Assembly: GCF_002240565.1 (NCBI RefSeq)
Contig: NZ_MZMO01000001.1
Span: 1,178,001-1,242,000 of the forward strand
Origin: Clavibacter michiganensis subsp. insidiosus
Lineage (GTDB): Bacteria; Actinomycetota; Actinomycetes; Actinomycetales; Microbacteriaceae
Length of the DNA stretch: 64,000 bases
Reading direction: 5' to 3'
The notes beneath the pieces were generated by a model. It did no database searches and was not told the origin of the DNA. It worked only from the letters and a program-made list of their open reading frames with translations. Below, piece after piece: positions 27,415 to 38,530 of the stretch. Position 1 is the stretch's first letter; each line of letters begins with the position of its first letter. The translations under genes were made by a program, and so were the position numbers.

Positions 27415-29268
27415 ATGGACAGCGACACGCGAGGCCCCGGGGCCGTACGAGCCGGGCGCCCGCGAGGGATCCGCCGGGCCGTCCGCGGTGCCTCCGCCGC
27501 CGTCGCGCTGGCGCTCGTCGCCGGCCTCGCCGCGTGCTCGCCGACCACCGGCATGGTCGCCGACACGCAGATCCGCGCCGCGGTCCCCACCTCCTTCACG
27601 TCCTACAACGCGGCCTCGCGCACGGGCGGCACCCCCGGAAACGAGGAGATCGTGCACGCCACGAACTCGCGGTTCTCCGAGGTCTCCGCCGACGGCACGG
27701 TCGCCGCCGACCCGGGGTACGGATCCGCGAGGGTCGTCTCGCGCGACCCCTTCACCGTGGAGTACACCGTCGCGGAGGGCGTCCGCTGGTCCGACGGCGA
27801 GCCCGTCGACGCGGCCGACCTCCTGCTCGCCTGGGCCGCCGGATCCGGCGCGCTCGACACCCCCGGGTTCGACCCGTCCGGATACGTCGACGAGACGACG
27901 GGCGGCTACACAGGGCCGCTGCCCGAGCAGACCGTCTTCTTCGACGCCGCAGCCGACGAGGCGCTGACGCACGTCACCCGGACGCCCGAGATCGGGGACG
28001 GCGGCCGCTCGATCACCATGGTCTTCGACGAGTACACGCCGGATTGGCGCCTCGCGTTCGAGGTGGGCCTGCCCGCGCACGCCGTGGTGCAGCTCGCGCT
28101 CGACATGTCGAGCCCGGGCCGCGCGAAGCAGACCCTCGTGGACGCCGTGCAGGATCGCGAGCCCGACCTCCTCTCGCCCATCTCCGACGCGTGGAACCGC
28201 GGGTTCGGCGTCGCGGAGATCGCCGCGCATCCGGATCGCGCCGTGGGCTCGGGCCCGTACGCCATCGAGTCGATCGACCCGGGCACCTCCATCACGCTGC
28301 GCGCCAACCGCTTCTACACGGGTCTGCACCGGCCGTCGGTCGAGCGCATCGTCGTGTCCACGATCGCGGACCCGGACGCCGCCGTCGCCGCGCTGCAGGC
28401 GGGCGACGTGGACGTCATCGCGCCCCACGCCGACGCCGAGGTGGCCGACGCGCTGGCGGGGACGGACGGCGTGGACGTGGTCCGGGGATCCTCCGAGACC
28501 TGGGAGCGGGTCGACCTGCAGACCCTCGGCGCGCGGAACCCCGCCATGTCGGACGTCGCGGTCCGCACCGCCTTCCTCTCCACCGTCCCGCGCGACGCGA
28601 TCGTGCGCGCGGCGGCGCTCCCGGCGGATCCCGACGCCGCGACGCGCGACTCCTTCGTGCTCGCGCCGGGTGCGGACGGGTACGCCGACCAGGTGCGCGC
28701 CAACGGGTCCAGCCGGTTCGACGACGTCGACCTCGACGAGGCGCGGCAGCTGCTCGCCTCGGTCGGCCGCACGGCCCCCGAGGTCTGCGTCCTCTTCGAC
28801 CCCGCCGACCCGCGCCGCGTGGCCGCGTTCGACGCCATCCGCGACTCCGCCGAGAAGGCCGGCTTCGTCGTCACGGACTGCTCGACGCCGCAGTGGGAGA
28901 GCGTGCTCGACCAGCCGGGCGCCTACGACGTCGCGCTCCTCTCCTCGGAGGACGCGTACCCGTCCGTCGCCGGGATCCGCGCCGCGCACGAGGCCCGCGC
29001 CGACGCCCGCGACGGCCAGGCGACGGTCGACCCCGACGTCGCGTCCCTCTTCGCCTCGCTCAGCAGCACCGAGGACGCGGACGCGCGCGACGAGCTGCTC
29101 CTGCGCCTGGACCGCCGCATGTACGGCGACCGCGCCGGCCTCCCGCTCTACCAGCTGCCCGCGCTCGCGGCCATGCGGGACACCGTCGGCGGCGTGCAGG
29201 TGTCGCCGCACCAGGCCGGGATCCTCGACGACGCCTGGCGCTGGACCCTGTCTCCCGACGCTCCCTGA
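27415..29268 (+). CDS. Second peptide-binding lipoprotein (SBP family 5)
   Basis: 617 residues. A basic N-terminus of about 35 residues leads to a signal with lipobox LAACS. The body matches SBP family 5 (VRWSDGEPVDAADLLLAWAA, then AVGSGPYAIESIDPGTSITL) and parallels the lipoprotein gene at 20 kb, for example the DTRLGLVTKTPEIGDDGRS of that gene against DEALTHVTRTPEIGDGGRS here. So the two are paralogues at both ends of one transporter locus. It could widen the peptide range or act as a sensor. Codon use is GC-richer than its paralogue, suggesting lower expression. Confidence 0.9.
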   Translation: MDSDTRGPGAVRAGRPRGIRRAVRGASAAVALALVAGLAACSPTTGMVADTQIRAAVPTSFTSYNAASRTGGTPGNEEIVHATNSRFSEVSADGTVAADPGYGSARVVSRDPFTVEYTVAEGVRWSDGEPVDAADLLLAWAAGSGALDTPGFDPSGYVDETTGGYTGPLPEQTVFFDAAADEALTHVTRTPEIGDGGRSITMVFDEYTPDWRLAFEVGLPAHAVVQLALDMSSPGRAKQTLVDAVQDREPDLLSPISDAWNRGFGVAEIAAHPDRAVGSGPYAIESIDPGTSITLRANRFYTGLHRPSVERIVVSTIADPDAAVAALQAGDVDVIAPHADAEVADALAGTDGVDVVRGSSETWERVDLQTLGARNPAMSDVAVRTAFLSTVPRDAIVRAAALPADPDAATRDSFVLAPGADGYADQVRANGSSRFDDVDLDEARQLLASVGRTAPEVCVLFDPADPRRVAAFDAIRDSAEKAGFVVTDCSTPQWESVLDQPGAYDVALLSSEDAYPSVAGIRAAHEARADARDGQATVDPDVASLFASLSSTEDADARDELLLRLDRRMYGDRAGLPLYQLPALAAMRDTVGGVQVSPHQAGILDDAWRWTLSPDAP

Positions 29269-29382
29269 GCCCGGCTTGCATCGGCACGGTAGGCTGTAGG
29301 TCGCTGGGAATAGCAGACGGCGGCTCTTCGCCCTCCTCCCTTGATGACAAGGCCGGCACCCTCTCCACTGAAGGACAGCACT

Positions 29383-31290
<1,908 letters not shown>

Positions 31291-31296
31291 CGCAGC

Positions 31297-31806
31297 ATGA
31301 CCCCGACGAGCCCGTCCGCCCGGTCCCTCCGCAGGAGGGGGCTGGTGGCCGGGCTCGTCCTCGTCCCGGGCCTCGTGCTCGCCGGATGCAGCCAGGTCGG
31401 CGAGGTCGTCCGCGACGCCGCCCACGAGGGCGCGAAGCAGGTCAGGCACAGCGTCGAGGACGTGATCGGCGACACGCTCGGCAAGGTGCAGGTGTCCACG
31501 GACGGCCACGTCCCGCCCTCGTTCCCGTCGGACGCCGTGCCCTTCGCCGAGGGCAAGCTGCTCGGCGGGGGAGCCGCCCCGGAGGACGCCGGCTGGGTGG
31601 CGCAGGTCGCCGTGCCGGACGTCGAGGGCGGGTTCGCGGACGCGCAGGCGCGGCTCGAGGCCGCCGGCTACGCGTCGAGCGAGGTCGCGAGCGACGCGCA
31701 GAGCGGCTACGGGCGGTTCACGACCGACGCGTACTCCGTCATCGTCACGGTCTCGGCGGATCTCGGATCCCCGGTCGCCACGTACGTCGTGCTGCCCGCG
31801 GGCTGA
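31297..31806 (+). CDS. Hypothetical lipoprotein
   Basis: 169 residues. Signal peptide RRRGLVAGLVLVPGLVLAGC with Cys as lipid site. The mature part has an amphipathic helical start (VGEVVRDAAHEGAKQVRHSV) and a small alpha/beta domain of unknown family (WVAQVAVPDVEGGFADAQAR, then AGYASSEVASDAQSGYGRFT). Six nt after typA, so it is likely cotranscribed. Function unknown. Confidence 0.85.
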   Translation: MTPTSPSARSLRRRGLVAGLVLVPGLVLAGCSQVGEVVRDAAHEGAKQVRHSVEDVIGDTLGKVQVSTDGHVPPSFPSDAVPFAEGKLLGGGAAPEDAGWVAQVAVPDVEGGFADAQARLEAAGYASSEVASDAQSGYGRFTTDAYSVIVTVSADLGSPVATYVVLPAG

Positions 31807-31807
31807 G

Positions 31808-31836
31808 GCCGGCGGCCCGGGGCCCCGCCCGCCGGC
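31808..31836. terminator. GC-rich hairpin between converging genes
   Basis: GCCGGCGG (31808-31815) and CCGCCGGC (31829-31836), perfect arms, loop itself GC-palindromic. Sits just after the lipoprotein stop and before the efeB stop, so it may serve both strands. Confidence 0.5.
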
Positions 31837-31846
31837 GCGCGCCAGG

Positions 31847-33184
31847 TCAGGACGCGAAGAGCGTCTCCCCGACGTAGCCGTCGCGCGAGGCTCCCGGCGG
31901 CACCGCCCAGATCCCGCTGCCCACATGGCGCAGGTACTCGTTCATCGCGTCGCGGGCGAGGCTCCGCTGGATGGGGATGAACTGCGTGCGCGGATCCCGC
32001 TGGAACGCGAGGAAGAACAGGCCCGCGTTCAGGCGCCCCAGCTCGTCGTTGCCGTCGACGAAGTTGTAGCCGCGGCGGAGGAGCACCGCGCCGTCGTTCG
32101 CGTCCGGGTGCGCGAGGCGCACGTGGGAGGCCGGGTCGATGAGCGGCGCGCCCGCGCGGCCGGTGGCGTGGAAGTCCGGCGCGGTCATCTCGGTGCCGCC
32201 GCTGAGGGGCGCGCCGGATCCCTTCGTGCGGCCGACCACGCGCTCCTGCTCGCGGAGCGACGAGCGGTCCCAGGTCTCGATGGTCATGCGGATGCGGCGG
32301 GCCACCAGATACGAGCCGCCCTGCATCCACGCCTCAGCGGGGGAGGACCCGGCGTCGGCCCAGACATGGTCGTCGACCTGGCGCGTGTCCTCCGACTTGA
32401 CGTTCGCGGTGCCGTCCTTGAAGCCGAAGAGGTTCCGCGGCGTGACCTGCGCGCGGCTGGTCGACGAGGTGCGGCCGAAGCCGAGCTGCGACCACCGGAT
32501 GGAGGCGCGGCCGAACGCGATGCGCGAGAGGTTGCGGATCGCGTGCACGGCCACCTGCGGGTCGTCGCTGCACGCCTGGATGCAGAGGTCGCCGCCCGTG
32601 GCCTGCGGCACGAGCGCCTCGCCCGGGAAGCGCGGCAGGTCGACGAGCGCGGCGGGACGGCGGCCGGCGATGCCGAAGCGGTCGACGCCGTCGGCGCTCG
32701 TGAACAGCGACGGGCCGAGGCCGAACGTGATGGTGAGGCCGGCGGGCGGCAGGTCGAGCGCCTCGCCCGTGTCGTCGGGCGGGGAGTCGTACGGGCCGTC
32801 GACGGCGCCGAGCGCGCCCGCGGATCCGCCGGCCGTCATGCGCGCGGCCGCGGCGCTCCAGTCCTGGAGGAGCGAGACGAGGCCGGCGCGGTCGATGTCG
32901 GCGACGTCGAACGCGGCGAAGTGCAGGCGATCCTGGGCGGGCGTCGTGATCCCCGCCTGGTGCGCGCCGTGGAACGCGTAGGTCGCGCCGCCCGCGGACT
33001 GGCGCGCGCCCGCGAACGCGCGGTCGGTCATGACGCCGCCCGCGGAGCCGACCAGACCGCCGCCGAGCGCGCCCGCGCCGAGGAGGCCGAGGATCCCGCG
33101 GCGGGAGATGCCGGCGGGCGCCAACGGAGCGGGAGCGTCGGCCGCGGCCGTGTCGGCGGCCACCGTGGTCTCGTGGTCTGTCAT
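31847..33184 (-). CDS. efeB: Deferrochelatase/peroxidase EfeB (DyP family, Tat-exported)
   Basis: 445 residues from ATG 33184, which overlaps the efeO stop by one base. The N-terminus has the twin-arginine motif ISRRGILGLLGAGALGGG, so the folded haem protein is exported by Tat. The DyP motif GFKDGTANVK and the distal Arg region are visible, plus the C-terminal RRGYNFVDG. EfeB peroxidase oxidises ferrous iron or extracts iron from haem for the EfeUO permease. Confidence 0.94.
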   Translation of the reverse strand: MTDHETTVAADTAAADAPAPLAPAGISRRGILGLLGAGALGGGLVGSAGGVMTDRAFAGARQSAGGATYAFHGAHQAGITTPAQDRLHFAAFDVADIDRAGLVSLLQDWSAAAARMTAGGSAGALGAVDGPYDSPPDDTGEALDLPPAGLTITFGLGPSLFTSADGVDRFGIAGRRPAALVDLPRFPGEALVPQATGGDLCIQACSDDPQVAVHAIRNLSRIAFGRASIRWSQLGFGRTSSTSRAQVTPRNLFGFKDGTANVKSEDTRQVDDHVWADAGSSPAEAWMQGGSYLVARRIRMTIETWDRSSLREQERVVGRTKGSGAPLSGGTEMTAPDFHATGRAGAPLIDPASHVRLAHPDANDGAVLLRRGYNFVDGNDELGRLNAGLFFLAFQRDPRTQFIPIQRSLARDAMNEYLRHVGSGIWAVPPGASRDGYVGETLFAS

Positions 33185-34395
33185 CAGCCGACGAGCGCGC
33201 CGGTGAGCTTCGACAGTGGCTCGGCGAGCGCGTTCACGCCGTCCGCGAGGCCCTTGACCTGGTCGGTGGTGAGCCGGTCGTAGGTCGTGAAGCCCTTCTC
33301 GAGGGATCCGTACGCGGCGAGGTCCTTCTCCAGGGACGCGAACTGGGCGTCGAGCGTGGCCACGAGCTGCGGGTCCTTGGGCGCGACGATGTCGCGGACG
33401 CCCTCGTACGCGACGCGCGCGCCCTCGAGGTTGGCCTGGAAGTCCCAGAGGTCGGTGTGCGACCAGATCTCCTCCTCGCCGGTGATCTTGCCGGAGGCGA
33501 CCTCGTCCATCAGGCCGACCGCGCCGTTGGAGACCGTGGAGATGTCGACCGAGAAGCCGTCCGCGTGCACCGCGTCGTAGAGCTCCTGCGTGTCCGCGGT
33601 CAGCTGCTGCGCGAAGTGCGCGCGATCCGCGGCGCCGAGCGGCGTGTAGACGTCGCCGCCGTTCGCGTCGGGCGAGGGCTGCCAGAGGTCCTTCTCGATC
33701 CGGTGCCACCCGGTCCACTCGGTGCCGGGCTCGACGTCGGCCTCGCGGAAGTCGATCTCCGGGTCGAGGTCGCCGAACGACTCCGCGACGGGCTCGACGC
33801 GCTCGTAGTACGCGCGGGCCGTGGGGTAGAGCGCGCGGGCCTTGTCGTCGTCGTCCGCGAGGTACGCGTCGGCGAACTCCTGCGTGGCGGGGAGGAGGCG
33901 GCCGACCTGGTCCTTGACGTAGGCGAGGTACGCGGCCGCCGCGTCCTGGCCCTGCTGCGCGGCGTCGCCCGCGAGCGCGACCTGGTCGCCCGTGACGGTG
34001 AAGCGCGCGCGGCCCACGCCGTCGCCCACCATGCCGGGCTTGCAGACGGTGTAGTAGCTGCCGGGCTGCGCGGTGACCACGAGGTCGCGCTCGATCCCGG
34101 GGCTCACGTTCTCGACCTCGCCCACGATGCGGAGGCCGTCCTCCGCGAGCAGGTAGAACTCGGTCACCTGGTCGGTGGAGTTCGTGACGTGGAACGACAC
34201 CGTGCCGCTGGGGGCGGTCGCGGCGGACACGGTGCACGCGTCGGCGGAGCTGTCGACCGTGAGCTGCGTGACGCCGGGGTCCGCGGAGGCGGCGCCGTCG
34301 GCGGCGGATCCGGTCGGGGCGTTCGCGACGCAGCCCGAGAGGGCGAGGGCGGCGCCCGCGAGCAGGGCGGCGGCGGGGAGGGGGGAGCGCTTCAT
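33184..34395 (-). CDS. efeO: Iron uptake lipoprotein EfeO (cupredoxin + M75 imelysin)
   Basis: 403 residues. Lipobox LSGC, then an N-terminal cupredoxin-like domain (VSFHVTNSTDQVTEFYLLAE and YYTVCKPGM, with a Cys) and a C-terminal helical M75 domain. The key motif HxxE appears as GWHRIEKDLW, preceded by the family's EPVAESFGDLDPEIDFRE. EfeO binds periplasmic or outer iron and passes it to EfeU. Middle gene of the efeUOB operon. Confidence 0.94.
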   Translation of the reverse strand: MKRSPLPAAALLAGAALALSGCVANAPTGSAADGAASADPGVTQLTVDSSADACTVSAATAPSGTVSFHVTNSTDQVTEFYLLAEDGLRIVGEVENVSPGIERDLVVTAQPGSYYTVCKPGMVGDGVGRARFTVTGDQVALAGDAAQQGQDAAAAYLAYVKDQVGRLLPATQEFADAYLADDDDKARALYPTARAYYERVEPVAESFGDLDPEIDFREADVEPGTEWTGWHRIEKDLWQPSPDANGGDVYTPLGAADRAHFAQQLTADTQELYDAVHADGFSVDISTVSNGAVGLMDEVASGKITGEEEIWSHTDLWDFQANLEGARVAYEGVRDIVAPKDPQLVATLDAQFASLEKDLAAYGSLEKGFTTYDRLTTDQVKGLADGVNALAEPLSKLTGALVG

Positions 34396-34468
34396 GGGTC
34401 CTCGGGGGAGCGGGCCGGCGGTGCCGGGCGGTGGATGGAGCGGGAGCGGGGAGCGGGGGATCGGCGGG

Positions 34469-35353
34469 TCAGCGGGCGGCGGTCGCGTCGGCGACGCGGG
34501 CCGGGTCGGCGACGGGAGCAGCGGGGGCGTCGGGTGCCGGACGTGCCCGCCGGCCGCGCCGCGCGAGCGTCAGGTAGGTCGCGAGCGTCGGCACGACGTA
34601 CAGCACCCACGTGATCGCCTCGAGCCACGTGGTGGCGGGGGAGAAGTTGACGGTGCCCTTGAGGAGCGTGCCGTACCAGGATCCGGGCGGGACGGCGCCG
34701 GACACGTCGAACGCGAGCGCGCCGATGCCGGGCAGGATCCCCGCCTCCTGCAGGTCGTGCACGCCGTACGCGAGCACGCCGCCGGCGACGACGATGAGGA
34801 GCGCGCCCGTCCAGGTGAAGAAGCGCGCGAGGTCGATGCGGAGCACCCCGCGGTAGACGAGCCACCCGAGCGCGACCGCGGTGACGAGCCCGAGGCCCGC
34901 GCCGACGAGCGGCATGGTGGTGGCGCCCGTGGCCTGCACGGCCGACCAGAGGAACAGGGCCGTCTCGATCCCCTCGCGGCCGACGGCGAGGAAGGCGACG
35001 GCGACGAGGCCCCACGCGGCGCCCGCGATCGCCCGGTCGACGGCGCCCTGCAGCTCGGAGCGCATGTCCTTCGCGGTGCGGAGCATCCAGAACACCATCC
35101 AGGTGACGAGGCCCGTGGCGACGATGGAGAGGGATCCGCCGATGGCCTCCTGCGCCTCGAACGTGAGGCCGTAGGCGCCGTAGGTGAGGATCGCGCCGAC
35201 GGACAGGGCGAGGAGGACCGCGAGCCCGACGCCGAGCCAGAGCCGGCCGAGCACGTCGCGGCGGCCGATCTTGACGACGTAGGCGATGAGGATGGTCACG
35301 ACCAGGGCGGCCTCGAGGCCCTCGCGCAGGCCGATCAGGTAGTTCGCGAACAC
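34469..35353 (-). CDS. efeU: Ferrous/ferric iron permease EfeU (FTR1 family)
   Basis: 294 residues, about seven membrane helices. The two iron-translocation motifs REGLE (LIGLREGLEAALVVTILIAY) and REGIE (AVGREGIETALFLW) are both present. GTG start at 35353 behind GGAGAG. First gene of efeUOB; the promoter region 64 bases upstream holds a DtxR-type iron-regulator box. The C-terminus is a basic, Pro/Ala-rich tail. Confidence 0.94.
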   Translation of the reverse strand: MFANYLIGLREGLEAALVVTILIAYVVKIGRRDVLGRLWLGVGLAVLLALSVGAILTYGAYGLTFEAQEAIGGSLSIVATGLVTWMVFWMLRTAKDMRSELQGAVDRAIAGAAWGLVAVAFLAVGREGIETALFLWSAVQATGATTMPLVGAGLGLVTAVALGWLVYRGVLRIDLARFFTWTGALLIVVAGGVLAYGVHDLQEAGILPGIGALAFDVSGAVPPGSWYGTLLKGTVNFSPATTWLEAITWVLYVVPTLATYLTLARRGRRARPAPDAPAAPVADPARVADATAAR

Positions 35354-35415
35354 GCGTGCGACTCTCCGGGCGGAGGGCGCGACGGGACGCGCCCTATTGC
35401 TGATGATGGGGAAAT

Positions 35416-35437
35416 GTAGGTGAGGCTTGCCTTACCT
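35416..35437. promoter_or_regulatory. DtxR/IdeR-type iron box upstream of efeUOB
   Basis: AGGTGAGGC - TT - GCCTTACCT at 35418-35437: nine-base arms with one mismatch. Against the DtxR/IdeR consensus TTAGGTTAGGCTAACCTAA, 14 of 19 positions agree (window 35416-35434). A -10-like TACATT on the minus strand (35418-35413) is overlapped by the box, so bound repressor with iron would block the promoter. Confidence 0.8.
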
Positions 35438-35519
35438 GGTGCACAGTAGCGCGGAGGCGGGAGCGCGTCCAGTCGATCGTCCCGGGGGAGCGCCCAGGGA
35501 GCGGCCCGCGGCCCGCGGC

Positions 35520-35525
35520 TAGGAT
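35520..35525 (+). promoter_or_regulatory. -10 element before the PIG-L deacetylase gene
   Basis: TAGGAT six bases before ATG 35532; leaderless-type start. Confidence 0.5.
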
Positions 35526-35531
35526 CGCCGG

Positions 35532-36890
35532 ATGACCATCGGTACGTCCCGACGCCCCGATCGGGCCGCCCGCACCGCCCGTCCCGAGCGCGAGCACGTC
35601 GTGTTGGTGCACGCCCACCCCGACGACGAGAGCATCGTCACGGGCGGCACCATCGCGAAGCTCGTGCGCGACGGCGTGCCCGTCACCGTCCTCACGTGCA
35701 CGCGCGGGGAGCGCGGCGACGTGATCCCCGAGGAGCTCCGGCACCTCGAGGGCGACTTGCGCGCGCTCGCCGACCACCGCGAGACCGAGCTGGCCGACGC
35801 CATGGCGGCCCTCGGCGTCACCGACCACCGCTTCCTCGGCGATCCCGACGCGCGCTGGCGCGGCCTCGACGCGCGCCGCTACGTCGACTCGGGCATGGAG
35901 TGGGGCGACGACGGCGTGCCCGTGGCGCTGCGGCCGCTGGATCCCGACTCGCTGTGCGCGGGCGACGAGGCCGACGAGGCGCGCGACGTGCTCGCGGTCA
36001 TCGCCGACGTCGACGCCACGAGCGTCGTCACCTACGACGACCACGGCGGCTACGGCCACCCGGACCACAAGCGCACGCACGTCATCGCGACCTGGGCGGC
36101 CGAGGAGGCGGGGATCCCCGCGTACCTCATCACCACGACGGAGTCCTCGGCCGGCCGGGCCCATGAGCTCGTGGCGGCGCGCGGCCGGTTCCCCGCGCCG
36201 GATCCGCGGCCGGCCGGCATGCTCGTGCTGCCCGACGACGCGGTGGACGTCGCGGTCGACGTCGCGGAGGCGCTCGACGCGAAGACCCGGGCCATCGCGT
36301 CCCACCGCACGCAGGTCGTCGTCGACGGCGACCAGTTCGCGCTCTCGCACGGGATCGGCGAGCCCATCGCGGCCGTCGAGCTGTTCCGGCTCCACCGGCC
36401 GGTCGGCGCCGCGCCGGACGACGGGACGCCGCGGCCCCCGCGCGGCGCGCAGCGCGTGGGCACGGCGGTCGCGTCGCTCGCGCTCGGCCTGCTGGTGGGC
36501 GCGGTCGGCACGGCCGCGCACCGCGCGACGCTGCCGGTCGGCGGGATCGCGCTGCCGGTCGGCCTCGTGCTCGCGCTCGCGACGCTCGCGTGCCTCCTGG
36601 TGGCGTTCCGCCTGCTCCTCGTCGACCGGCTGCACGCCCTCTGCCTCGGGCTCGGCGTGGTCGCGGCCGTGGCAGTTCTCGGCACGCGCGGGCCGAGCGG
36701 ATCCGTGCTGTTCCCCGCCGACGCGATGAGCCAGGTGTGGGCGACCGCGCCCGCGATCCTCGTCGCGGCGGTCGTCGTGTGGCCGCGGCTCTCCGCGCGC
36801 GCGTCCGGCGCCGCCGCGCGCCCCGATGCCGCCGACGCCGCGGGATCCGCCGCCCCGGCCCCGGCCGGGACGGGTTCGCGCGCCGCGTAG
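35532..36890 (+). CDS. PIG-L/LmbE deacetylase with C-terminal membrane domain
   Basis: 452 residues. The N-terminal half is a zinc-dependent GlcNAc-type deacetylase: [20 protein letters not shown] holds the HPDDE zinc motif, and the second metal His pair appears in [16 protein letters not shown]. From about residue 300 four hydrophobic segments follow (for example [20 protein letters not shown]), a membrane domain not found in mycothiol enzymes such as MshB. So it probably acts on a lipid-linked or membrane-near N-acetyl sugar; this is inference. Its stop codon overlaps the -10 box of fdxA. Confidence 0.85.
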   Translation: MTIGTSRRPDRAARTARPEREHVVLVHAHPDDESIVTGGTIAKLVRDGVPVTVLTCTRGERGDVIPEELRHLEGDLRALADHRETELADAMAALGVTDHRFLGDPDARWRGLDARRYVDSGMEWGDDGVPVALRPLDPDSLCAGDEADEARDVLAVIADVDATSVVTYDDHGGYGHPDHKRTHVIATWAAEEAGIPAYLITTTESSAGRAHELVAARGRFPAPDPRPAGMLVLPDDAVDVAVDVAEALDAKTRAIASHRTQVVVDGDQFALSHGIGEPIAAVELFRLHRPVGAAPDDGTPRPPRGAQRVGTAVASLALGLLVGAVGTAAHRATLPVGGIALPVGLVLALATLACLLVAFRLLLVDRLHALCLGLGVVAAVAVLGTRGPSGSVLFPADAMSQVWATAPAILVAAVVVWPRLSARASGAAARPDAADAAGSAAPAPAGTGSRAA

Positions 36891-36893
36891 ACT
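36888..36893 (+). promoter_or_regulatory. -10 element of the fdxA-dapC operon
   Basis: TAGACT; its first three bases are the stop codon of the preceding gene. 37 bases to the fdxA GTG. Confidence 0.4.
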
Positions 36894-36930
36894 CGTCGGG
36901 CCGCACCGCTCCCGGAAGGACCCGCCCGAA

Positions 36931-37251
36931 GTGACCTACGTCATCGCCCTGCCCTGTGTCGACGTGAAGGACCGCGCCTGCATCGACGAGTGCCCGGTGG
37001 ACTGCATCTACGAGGGCGAGCGCTCCCTCTACATCCACCCCGACGAGTGCGTCGACTGCGGCGCCTGCGAGCCGGTGTGCCCGGTCGAGGCGATCTACTA
37101 CGAAGACGACCTGCCCGAGAAGTGGTCGGACTACTACACGGCCAACGTCGAGTTCTTCGCCGAGATGGGATCGCCCGGCGGCGCGACCAAGGTCGGCGTC
37201 ACCGCGGGCGACCACCCCGTCATCGCGGCGCTCCCGCTCCAGAACGGCTGA
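36931..37251 (+). CDS. fdxA: Seven-iron ferredoxin
   Basis: 106 residues, GTG start behind GGAAGGA. Two cluster motifs: [17 protein letters not shown] for the [3Fe-4S] side and [20 protein letters not shown] for the [4Fe-4S] side, as in actinobacterial FdxA. It carries electrons between unknown partners. The dapC gene starts 5 nt after its stop, an order frequently found in actinobacteria. Confidence 0.94.
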   Translation: MTYVIALPCVDVKDRACIDECPVDCIYEGERSLYIHPDECVDCGACEPVCPVEAIYYEDDLPEKWSDYYTANVEFFAEMGSPGGATKVGVTAGDHPVIAALPLQNG

Positions 37252-37256
37252 CGCTC

Positions 37257-38369
37257 GTGGCCCTCGGCGAGCTCCCCGACTACCCCTGGGACCAGATGGC
37301 CCCCTACGCCGAGCGGGCCGGGCGGCACCCCGACGGGATCGTCGACCTCAGCATCGGATCGCCCGTGGATCCGACGCCGCCGCTCATCCGCGACGCGCTC
37401 GCCTGGGCGACCGACGCGCACGCGTACCCGACCACGGTCGGCACGCCCGAGCTCCGGCAGGCGATGGTCGACTGGCACGCGCGGCGCCGGAACGCGACCC
37501 TCGGCACCGACCAGGTGCTGCCGACCATCGGGTCCAAGGAGATGGTGGCCTGGCTGCCGTTCATGCTGGGCCTCGGCGAGGGCGACGCGGTCGTGCATCC
37601 GACCGTCTCCTACCCGACCTACGCGATCGGCGCGGCCCTCGCGGGCGCCGAGTCGGTGCCCGCGGACGACCCGGCCGACTGGCCCGCGCACACCCGCCTC
37701 GTCTGGCTGAACTCGCCGGGCAACCCGGACGGCCGCGTGCTCGGGGTCGACGAGCTGCGCGCCGCCATCGCCCGGGCGCGGGAGCTCGGCGCCGTGATCG
37801 CGAGCGACGAGTGCTACGCCGAGCTCGGCTGGGAGGGGGAGTGGGCCTCGGGCCCGACGCCCTCGATCCTCGACGCGCGCGTCGTCGGCGACGACCACGC
37901 GGGCGTCCTCGCGCTCTACTCGCTCAGCAAGCAGTCGAACCTCGCGGGGTACCGGGCCGCGCTCGTCGCGGGCGACCGGGAGCTCATCGCCCGGCTGATC
38001 CGCGTCCGCAAGCACGCGGGGCTCCTCCCGCCCGCGCCGCTCCAGCACGCCATGACGGTGGCGCTCGGCGACGACGCGCACGTGCGCGCCCAGCGCGAGC
38101 TGTACCGCGCCCGCCGCCAGACGCTGCGCCCCGCGCTCGAGGACGCGGGCTGGCGCATCGACCGCAGCGAGGCCGGCCTCTACCTCTGGGCGACCCGCGG
38201 GCAGGACGCGTGGGAGGGCATCGCGGAGCTCGCCGACCTCGGCATCCTCGCGGGTCCCGGCCCGTTCTACGGCGACGCCTCGCCCGCGCACGTGCGCCTG
38301 TCGCTCACGGCGACGGACGAGCGGATCCAGGCGGCGGCGTCTCGGCTCCGCGCCTCCTCCACCGCGTAG
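37257..38369 (+). CDS. dapC: Succinyldiaminopimelate transaminase DapC
   Basis: 370 residues, GTG start at 37257; an ORF extension into fdxA is a shadow. Class I/II aminotransferase: VDLSIGSPVDPTPPLIRDAL opens it, LNSPGNPDGRVLGVDEL is the NPxG region, SDECYAELGW follows, and the PLP lysine is in YSLSKQSNLAGYRAAL. It gives N-succinyl-LL-2,6-diaminopimelate for lysine and peptidoglycan synthesis. Position after fdxA supports the DapC call. Confidence 0.92.
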   Translation: MALGELPDYPWDQMAPYAERAGRHPDGIVDLSIGSPVDPTPPLIRDALAWATDAHAYPTTVGTPELRQAMVDWHARRRNATLGTDQVLPTIGSKEMVAWLPFMLGLGEGDAVVHPTVSYPTYAIGAALAGAESVPADDPADWPAHTRLVWLNSPGNPDGRVLGVDELRAAIARARELGAVIASDECYAELGWEGEWASGPTPSILDARVVGDDHAGVLALYSLSKQSNLAGYRAALVAGDRELIARLIRVRKHAGLLPPAPLQHAMTVALGDDAHVRAQRELYRARRQTLRPALEDAGWRIDRSEAGLYLWATRGQDAWEGIAELADLGILAGPGPFYGDASPAHVRLSLTATDERIQAAASRLRASSTA

Positions 38370-38406
38370 CACGACCTCCAACGGATCCGGCCGGATGCTG
38401 GCGGAG

Positions 38407-38436
38407 GCGACAGTGTCCCGGTCGGCCCTTTAGGCT
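38407..38436 (+). promoter_or_regulatory. Possible promoter of gltA
   Basis: GCGACA (38407-38412), 18 bases, TAGGCT (38431-38436); 94 bases before the GTG. Confidence 0.35.
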
Positions 38437-38530
38437 GTAGTCGGCTCGGATCCCGACGCCGCGACGGCGCCACGAGCGCCCGGCGGCGCGCATCCCCTCC
38501 GGGCCATCCACCCAGACTCGAGGAGGCGCC

